Source: an uncultured Elusimicrobium sp.
GTDB lineage: Bacteria > Elusimicrobiota > Elusimicrobia > Elusimicrobiales > Elusimicrobiaceae
NCBI GenBank assembly: GCA_902787065.1
Contig: CADAFA010000033.1
Coordinates: forward strand, 1-18,369
Length of the DNA: 18,369 nt
Direction of reading: 5' to 3'
Each line of letters begins with the position of its first letter. Position 1 is the stretch's first letter. The position numbers and the translations under genes were made by a program. Below, in pieces: positions 13,800-18,369 of the stretch. Below the pieces are notes generated by a model. The model did no database searches, was not told where the DNA came from, and saw only the letters and a program-made list of their open reading frames with translations.

Positions 13800-13805
13800 A
13801 TAATT

Positions 13806-14405
13806 ATGAACTTAACATTAACAGATAAAATTAAAAAAATCAAAGCAGTTATTACAGATGTTGATGGCGTATTAACAGATGCTACAATGAACTTCTTCAG
13901 TACTCCCGCTGGTAAAATTGCGGAAGTCAAAAAGTTTTGCGCTTATGACGGTATAGGTTTTATTTTGCTTCGTGATTTCGGTTTTAAAACAGGTATAATT
14001 ACCGGCGGTAATGCTCCTGCAACCGAGCATAGGGCAAGCACGCTTGGGTTAGATTTTCTTTATTATAATTACTTAGACAAACTCCCCGCTTTAAAAGATT
14101 TAATGGCGCGTTGTAATTTGAAAGCGGAAGAGATTGCCTATATCGGTGATGACCTTATTGATATTCCGGCTTTAAAATATGTCGGGCTTGCCTGCGCGGT
14201 AAACAATGCCGTACCCGAAGTTAAAAGTGAGGCTGATTATATAACCCAAGTCGACGGAGGCAAAGGTGCATTTAGGGAAGTGGCCGAACTTGTTTTAAAG
14301 ATGCAAGGCTTTTGGCCTGAGGCTTTAAAGAAATCAGAAGAAGGCACTATCGGCTGCAGTCACAAGCGGCCTTTAGTTGTGATTGACTTTAAGAAACAAA
14401 ATTAA
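13806..14405 (+). CDS. kdsC: 3-deoxy-D-manno-octulosonate 8-phosphate phosphatase (KdsC)
   Basis: HAD-superfamily phosphatase that converts Kdo-8-phosphate to Kdo for lipopolysaccharide core synthesis. The catalytic motif DVDGVLTD gives Asp18 (nucleophile) and Asp20; motif II is IITGG (64-68) and the metal-binding motif is GDDLID (114-119). The C-terminal GGKGAFREVAELVL matches the KdsC tail that closes the neighbouring active site in the tetramer. At 199 residues it has about 25 extra C-terminal residues (to FKKQN) compared with typical KdsC. The ITGG in place of ITGR is a small variation. There is no Shine-Dalgarno; TATAAT six bases upstream of ATG suggests a leaderless mRNA. It is followed by an intrinsic terminator. 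Confidence 0.9.
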   Translation: MNLTLTDKIKKIKAVITDVDGVLTDATMNFFSTPAGKIAEVKKFCAYDGIGFILLRDFGFKTGIITGGNAPATEHRASTLGLDFLYYNYLDKLPALKDLMARCNLKAEEIAYIGDDLIDIPALKYVGLACAVNNAVPEVKSEADYITQVDGGKGAFREVAELVLKMQGFWPEALKKSEEGTIGCSHKRPLVVIDFKKQN

Positions 14406-14426
14406 CAACAATTAGTTATTTAAAAC

Positions 14427-14453
14427 ACCCTCACTTTTGTGGGGGTCTTTTTT
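14427..14453 (+). terminator. Intrinsic terminator after kdsC
   Basis: ACCCTCAC (14427-14434) pairs with GTGGGGGT (14439-14446, one T-G wobble) around TTTT, followed by C and six T residues (14448-14453). Confidence 0.87.
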
Positions 14454-14454
14454 G

Positions 14455-14460
14455 TATAAT
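14455..14460 (+). promoter_or_regulatory. -10 element placed for a leaderless hydrolase mRNA
   Basis: TATAAT ends six bases before the ATG at 14467 and lies directly after the kdsC terminator. No Shine-Dalgarno fits in the gap. Transcription would be expected to begin at or next to the start codon. Confidence 0.55.
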
Positions 14461-14466
14461 TTAATT

Positions 14467-15315
14467 ATGACGGTAATAATTGTTCTTATTACTTTAATTA
14501 TAGTTGCATTTTGCGTTAAGCTTTACAAAGCGCTTAATTGGCATCAACCGCCCTTAAAAGTTTATCCGAAAGACTTAGGTTTTGAAGCGGAAGATATAAC
14601 TTTTCAAAATGCGGACGGCATAACTTTAAAAGGATGGTTTATCCCTTGCGCAGGCTCAAACAAAACACTTGTCTTAATGCATGGTTTTGAGATGGATAAA
14701 AGCCAAATACTTCCGCAAACAATAAATTTGGCAAAAAAATATAATTTATTTTATTTTGATTTCCGCGGTATGGGGGAAAGTTCCGGTAAAAGCGCCCAAG
14801 GTTTAAGGGAACACTTGGATGCCCGAGCCGCTTTGGAATATCTCCGCAACAATAAACCAGAACAAAGCAAAGAAATTGCTTTATACGGTATAAGTTTGGG
14901 GGCATCCGTTGCGGCTTATATTGCGGCAACAGATAAAACAATCAAAGCAGTTATTTTGGAAGCTTGTTTTTATTCTTATAAAAGGGTAGTACGCAAATGG
15001 GCATGGAATCATCATACCTTACCTTATTACCCTGTTGTTTATATTTTTTTAAGGTTTAAAAGATTAAAATTTAGAACGGGGCTTGAAGATTTATCCCCTA
15101 AAACCTCTGCCCCTTTGATTGCCTGTCCCGTTTTACAAGTACATGGTGAAAAGGATAGCTTAGTCCCCTATAAAAGGGCTTTGCAGGTTTTTGATGCTAT
15201 CAAATCCACAAAAGAACTTTGGCTTGTAAAGGGTGCCGGCCATGTTCGTTGTCATGAAATTTCCGGCCAAAAATATTTGCAAGAAATCTCTAAATTTTTG
15301 GCAAAATATTTTTAA
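14467..15315 (+). CDS. Membrane-anchored alpha/beta hydrolase
   Basis: A 282-residue serine hydrolase of the alpha/beta fold. One N-terminal helix (3-18) anchors it or exports it. The core shows HGF (72-74, oxyanion region), DFRGMGESSG (98-107), the nucleophile elbow GISLGAS with Ser143, the probable acid Asp230 (HGEKDSLVP) and His259 (GAGHV), giving a complete catalytic triad. It resembles the BAAT/DLH-type peptidase-like S9 group, but the substrate is unknown. The start at 14467 is chosen because the in-frame TTG at 14437 lies inside the preceding terminator. It ends two bases before a bidirectional terminator. Confidence 0.82.
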   Translation: MTVIIVLITLIIVAFCVKLYKALNWHQPPLKVYPKDLGFEAEDITFQNADGITLKGWFIPCAGSNKTLVLMHGFEMDKSQILPQTINLAKKYNLFYFDFRGMGESSGKSAQGLREHLDARAALEYLRNNKPEQSKEIALYGISLGASVAAYIAATDKTIKAVILEACFYSYKRVVRKWAWNHHTLPYYPVVYIFLRFKRLKFRTGLEDLSPKTSAPLIACPVLQVHGEKDSLVPYKRALQVFDAIKSTKELWLVKGAGHVRCHEISGQKYLQEISKFLAKYF

Positions 15316-15317
15316 TA

Positions 15318-15346
15318 AAAAAGGCCTGCTTAATGCAGGCCTTTTT
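15318..15346. terminator. Bidirectional terminator
   Basis: AAAAAGGCCTGC (15318-15329) pairs perfectly with GCAGGCCTTTTT (15335-15346) around a five-base loop. The T run on one strand and the A run on the other let it serve both the hydrolase and the convergent repeat-protein gene. Confidence 0.9.
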
Positions 15347-15370
15347 AAACAATTTGCAACAATTCTAAAA

Positions 15371-15967
15371 TTAGAATCTGCCGTTTGCGATAACCATAAC
15401 AGGTAACCAACCATTACTTTCAATAATGTTAAGTAAACCGATTTGTAAACCTTTATCAATGCGGTTGATGTAGTTAACGAAACCGATTTGTAAACCTGAG
15501 AATCTTTCCGCTTGGTTATAAAAACCCCATTGAACGCCTTTTACATTGTCTGCTACGTTTACAAAACCAAGTTCAACACCGGTCATGTTTTTAGCAAGGT
15601 TTACTAAACCGAATTGTACACCGGCAAAATTACCTTTGTTGTGGTTAACTAAACCGCCGGTAAGACCGGCAACGTTTTTCGTTACATGATATAAACCGCC
15701 CCATTGCACACCGGTTAAATTATTTGTTCTTGTATAAAACCAAGCCCAAGATAAACCGGTAAGGTTATCAACTCTTGAAGAACCTATTGCCAAAGAAACA
15801 CCTTTAACTGTCGGGGTATTATTGTCAATAAGACCTAAAACAACATTGGTATTGTTAGGTTTCGGCCAAGCAATAGTATCAAATAAAGATAACTTGATTG
15901 GTGATTGGGCAGTTGCGCTAATACCTAAAGTGGCAATCATTGCAACGAGCATTAATAACTTTTTCAT
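15371..15967 (-). CDS. Exported repeat protein of the LA_2272 type
   Basis: A 198-residue protein with a signal peptide (MKKLLMLVAMIATLGISATA, cleavage expected after ATA). From about residue 60 to 190 it consists of some eight tandem units of 14-15 residues with the pattern x-G-[VL]-[QS]-[WFI]-G-[LF]-[VY]-N, for example FAGVQFGLVNLAKN, MTGVELGFVNVADN and FSGLQIGFVNYINR. It ends in a hydrophobic cap LPVMVIANGRF. This matches surface-repeat proteins annotated as LA_2272 type; their role is unknown. The regular short repeats suggest a beta-strand stack or barrel. AAGGAGG supports the start, and TATAAT on the minus strand (16026-16021) is a likely -10. It shares a terminator with the convergent hydrolase gene. 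Confidence 0.78.
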   Translation of the reverse strand: MKKLLMLVAMIATLGISATAQSPIKLSLFDTIAWPKPNNTNVVLGLIDNNTPTVKGVSLAIGSSRVDNLTGLSWAWFYTRTNNLTGVQWGGLYHVTKNVAGLTGGLVNHNKGNFAGVQFGLVNLAKNMTGVELGFVNVADNVKGVQWGFYNQAERFSGLQIGFVNYINRIDKGLQIGLLNIIESNGWLPVMVIANGRF

Positions 15968-16038
15968 GTACTTCCTCCTTTTAAAACATCCAAATATATA
16001 TTACAATTTTTAGAGATAAAATTATACTTTTTGTTATA

Positions 16039-16530
16039 CTATATCTTTTCAAAAGCTATGCGGGGGGCCTTATCATGTTCCACATAAATAAGGCCGCATT
16101 GTTTAAAATTTAGTTTGGTAAGAATATTTATCATAACAATATTATTTGGGTGCGTATCTATGCGTAAATGTTTGCATTGTTCATAACACCAATTTAAGCA
16201 AAAGGTGCCAAGGCCTTTAATAGATCCGTCACTTGCCAAACGGTGCACAACACCGTAAGGAGTATCATCAAGCCAATTCCCGTTTAAAATATTTTTGTAG
16301 GAGGGTTCAATATCTTTCCCAAAATTAAAAAAGAAAGTGCCCCCGATTTTCCCGTTATGCTCGCACACATAACTTGTGCCTTCCAGGATATTTTGTTTTA
16401 TTAAATATTCCGGTGGCCAAGTTTTACCCCATTGTTTAGGGTTGCCTGTTTCTGCCATAAAATTTCGTGCTGCTTGATAAATTTCAAGCAGCCTTGGCAA
16501 ATCATTAAGGGCGGTTTTTCTTATTTTCAT
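16039..16530 (-). CDS. GNAT family N-acetyltransferase
   Basis: A 163-residue acetyltransferase of the GNAT superfamily, which transfers an acetyl group from acetyl-CoA to an amine; the substrate is unknown. The N-terminal IRKTALNDLPRLLEIYQAAR is the usual first strand and helix. YGVVHRLAS is followed by a glycine-containing acetyl-CoA loop (GSIKGLGTF). The distal part, LRIDTHPNNIVMINILTKLNFKQCGLIY, is the common R-x-D-T-H-x-x-N-x-x-M segment. The start at 16530 is chosen because TAGGAG is close upstream; a longer in-frame version beginning at 16551 lacks such a site. It diverges from the alcohol dehydrogenase gene. Confidence 0.82.
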   Translation of the reverse strand: MKIRKTALNDLPRLLEIYQAARNFMAETGNPKQWGKTWPPEYLIKQNILEGTSYVCEHNGKIGGTFFFNFGKDIEPSYKNILNGNWLDDTPYGVVHRLASDGSIKGLGTFCLNWCYEQCKHLRIDTHPNNIVMINILTKLNFKQCGLIYVEHDKAPRIAFEKI

Positions 16531-16575
16531 CTTACTCCTACATTTTAACAAATTTTATATTTACTTGGTTATTTA

Positions 16576-16592
16576 TAGCACACTATGTGCTA
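16576..16592. promoter_or_regulatory. Operator-like palindrome between the GNAT and adh genes
   Basis: TAGCACA (16576-16582), spacer CTA, then TGTGCTA (16586-16592): perfect seven-base arms in the divergent intergenic region, 46 bases upstream of the GNAT ATG and 66 bases upstream of the adh ATG. The size and position suit a dimeric regulator, but no regulator gene is in the window. Confidence 0.4.
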
Positions 16593-16657
16593 AATATGAT
16601 AAAATATATTTATAAGTTTTGTCTTGTATTAAACAGGCAAAATTATAAGAGGATACT

Positions 16658-17872
16658 ATGAATATATTTCAAAAAACTTTTTGCCGTACTTATCAATTAG
16701 GTTTCAGGGCTGCTATGCCTGTGCTTCCGTACCATGAGCCTAAAACTTTCCATTCTATTGAAAATGTAACAGATATTTTGAAAGCCGAAAATAAAAATTG
16801 CGCTTTAATCGTCAGCGACCAAGGCATAAGGCAAAGCGGCATTATTGATATTTTAACTAAAATTTTAGAGCAGGCAAATATCAAATTTGCGGTTTATGAC
16901 CAAACCCGCGCAAACCCTACAATCCATAATATTGAAGAAGGTTTAAAACTCTATAAACAAAATAAATGCGATTCTTTAATTGCTATTGGTGGCGGTTCTT
17001 CAATGGACTGTGCAAAAGCAATCGGCGCGCGCGTTGTTTACCCTAACAAGAGTATAGAGCAAATGAAAGGTTTAATGCATGTCCTTAAAAAAATTCCGAC
17101 ATTGGTAACCATCCCGACAACCGCCGGTACCGGCAGCGAAGTGACGGTAACTGCCGTTATAACGGATTCTGAAAAAAAGCATAAATATACCTTAAACAAT
17201 TTTACTTTTATCCCCTATTATGCGATACTTGACCCCAAATTAACAGTTACTTTGCCTAAGTCATTGACCGCAACAACCGGCATGGATGCTTTAACCCATG
17301 CCGTTGAAGCCTATATCGGCCGCTCAACAACACGCGAAACGCGCAAACTTGCACTTGAGGCAACCAAGCTTGTTTTTGAAAATATTTTGACTGCTTACAA
17401 TAATGGGCTTGATATAAATGCACGTGCAAATATGTTAATAGCAGCTTATAAAGCAGGGATGGCATTTTCAAAGTCTTATGTGGGTTATATTCACGCAATT
17501 GCGCACTCACTTGGCGGGCAATATAATATTCCGCACGGGCTTGCCAATGCCGTTTTGATGCCTTATGTCTTGGAAGGTTATGGTAAAACCGTTTACAAGA
17601 AATTGCATAAACTCGCAATTGCCGCAGGTATAAGCAACAAAGAGGAAAACAGTAAAATTGCGGCGGAAAAGTTTATTTCTGCAATCAAAAATTTAAATAA
17701 ACAAATGAATATCCCCACAAATTTTGATATGATAGAAAGTAAAGATATCCCCCAAATGGCACGCTATGCTGCTAAGGAAGCCAACCCTTTATACCCCGTG
17801 CCTAAACTTATGAACAGGAAGGAACTTGAAAAGTTTTATTATCAAGTAAAAGGTGACAATAATGCTAAATAA
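16658..17872 (+). CDS. Iron-containing alcohol dehydrogenase
   Basis: Group III (Fe-dependent) alcohol dehydrogenase of 404 residues that interconverts an aldehyde and an alcohol with NAD(P)H. The nucleotide-binding GGGSSMDCAKAIG starts at residue 111, and IPTTAGTGSEVT at 152. The metal ligands expected from FucO-type enzymes are all seen: Asp210 and His214 (GMDALTHAVEAY), His279 (YIHAIAHSLGG) and His293 (NIPHG). The substrate cannot be read from sequence. AGAGGA upstream supports the ATG. Its last eleven bases overlap the aldehyde dehydrogenase start, so the pair probably works together in an aldehyde/alcohol interconversion during fermentation. Confidence 0.92.
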   Translation: MNIFQKTFCRTYQLGFRAAMPVLPYHEPKTFHSIENVTDILKAENKNCALIVSDQGIRQSGIIDILTKILEQANIKFAVYDQTRANPTIHNIEEGLKLYKQNKCDSLIAIGGGSSMDCAKAIGARVVYPNKSIEQMKGLMHVLKKIPTLVTIPTTAGTGSEVTVTAVITDSEKKHKYTLNNFTFIPYYAILDPKLTVTLPKSLTATTGMDALTHAVEAYIGRSTTRETRKLALEATKLVFENILTAYNNGLDINARANMLIAAYKAGMAFSKSYVGYIHAIAHSLGGQYNIPHGLANAVLMPYVLEGYGKTVYKKLHKLAIAAGISNKEENSKIAAEKFISAIKNLNKQMNIPTNFDMIESKDIPQMARYAAKEANPLYPVPKLMNRKELEKFYYQVKGDNNAK

Positions 17873-18369
17873 AATTTTAGAAGAACAAAGGAAATTTTTT
17901 GCAAGCGGCGCAACGCTTGATGTGGAATTTCGTATTTCAAAACTAAAGCTTTTGAAAGATACAATTAAACAGTATGAGGGGGAAATTGCCGCCGCCCTAA
18001 AACAAGACCTGGGCAAAAGCGAATTTGAAAGTTTTATGTGCGAAATCGGCCTTGTATACGACGAACTTTCTTATATGATAAAGCACACTCGCACTTTTGC
18101 GGCGGAAAAATCTGTACATACACCGCTTGTTAATTTTGCCGCGCGCAGTTATATAAAACCAACACCTTATGGGAACACTTTAATTATCAGCCCGTGGAAT
18201 TATCCGTTTTTGCTTACCATGGGCCCTTTAATTGATGCCCTTGCCGCCGGTAATACCGCCATGATTAAGCCAAGCAAAAATTCTATGGTAACAACTTTGA
18301 TTATGGGCAAAATTATCCGCGCTTGTTTTAAGGAAGAATATGTTTATTTAGTAGATAAAGATATTGACG
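17862..18369 (+). CDS. Aldehyde dehydrogenase, N-terminal part (runs off the window)
   Basis: The first 169 codons of an NAD(P)-dependent aldehyde dehydrogenase; the gene continues past the window edge. The frame from the ATG at 17862 is open to the end and includes YGNTLIISPWNYPF and GPLIDALAAGNTAMIKPSKN, the cofactor-binding segment with the conserved Asn of the active site and Lys of the cofactor site. The short N-terminus before this motif fits the class 3/fatty aldehyde type more than the classical 500-residue class. The catalytic Cys and Glu lie outside the window. AAGGTG precedes the start, and the gene overlaps the alcohol dehydrogenase by eleven bases, so translation is probably coupled. 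Confidence 0.9.
   Translation, partial: MLNKILEEQRKFFASGATLDVEFRISKLKLLKDTIKQYEGEIAAALKQDLGKSEFESFMCEIGLVYDELSYMIKHTRTFAAEKSVHTPLVNFAARSYIKPTPYGNTLIISPWNYPFLLTMGPLIDALAAGNTAMIKPSKNSMVTTLIMGKIIRACFKEEYVYLVDKDID

Noticed and set aside
17256..17618. Minus-strand 120-codon frame opposite the alcohol dehydrogenase
   Set aside because: Shadow of a gene with fully intact metal-ligand and cofactor motifs.
1..18369. CRISPR arrays, tRNA or rRNA genes, transposases
   Set aside because: No regularly spaced identical repeats, tRNA arm motifs, rRNA segments or transposase-like proteins were seen on reading both strands; a dedicated search was not possible.

Overview
The window is compact, AT-rich chromosomal DNA from a Gram-negative (diderm) bacterium. 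KdsC (lipopolysaccharide Kdo synthesis), LolC/LolD (lipoprotein transport to the outer membrane) and several lipoproteins show the outer membrane. Two type IV pilin-like genes with almost identical N-termini, together with fermentative enzymes (phosphotransacylase, iron-dependent alcohol dehydrogenase, aldehyde dehydrogenase), suggest an anaerobic gut-type member of the Elusimicrobiota. That placement is inference from gene style, not a database match.

Layout. Positions 2-67 are the tail of an upstream gene, probably kbl. Positions 69-3174 hold a zinc/manganese ABC importer (znuA-znuC-znuB) followed by endonuclease III (nth), all overlapping or touching. A pilin-like gene on the minus strand (3178-3669) abuts nth. 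Next come a DUF805 membrane protein (3894-4217) and a phosphate acyltransferase (4335-5252), each followed by a hairpin. Positions 5292-9355 form a run of five plus-strand genes: M23 peptidase, NadR-like P-loop protein, SEC-C protein, LolC-type permease and a LolD ATPase with a shortened C-terminus. Positions 9356-9780 form a non-coding island with an imperfect direct repeat and a GC-rich hairpin. A second pilin-like gene follows (9874-10389).

Positions 10391-13756 are a four-gene minus-strand operon: CsgG-like lipoprotein, small membrane protein, serS, TPR protein. It diverges from kdsC (13806-14405) across a 49-base, nearly symmetrical promoter region. An alpha/beta hydrolase (14467-15315) converges on a repeat-rich exported protein (15371-15967, minus) with a shared terminator. 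A GNAT acetyltransferase (16039-16530, minus) diverges from an iron-dependent alcohol dehydrogenase (16658-17872), which overlaps a partial aldehyde dehydrogenase running off the end.

Most notable. (1) The two pilin-like genes share a conserved promoter and leader. In one copy the -35 and -10 elements are separated by a run of 15 T residues; in the other this run has collapsed to about two, so the elements almost touch. This looks like a phase-variable or evolutionarily switched pilin promoter. (2) Three genes have TATAAT exactly six bases before ATG and no Shine-Dalgarno sequence, the expected layout of leaderless mRNAs. (3) The M23 peptidase has Asp where the third zinc-ligand His is expected. 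(4) The metal-importer ATPase ends in a His/Cys-rich tail.
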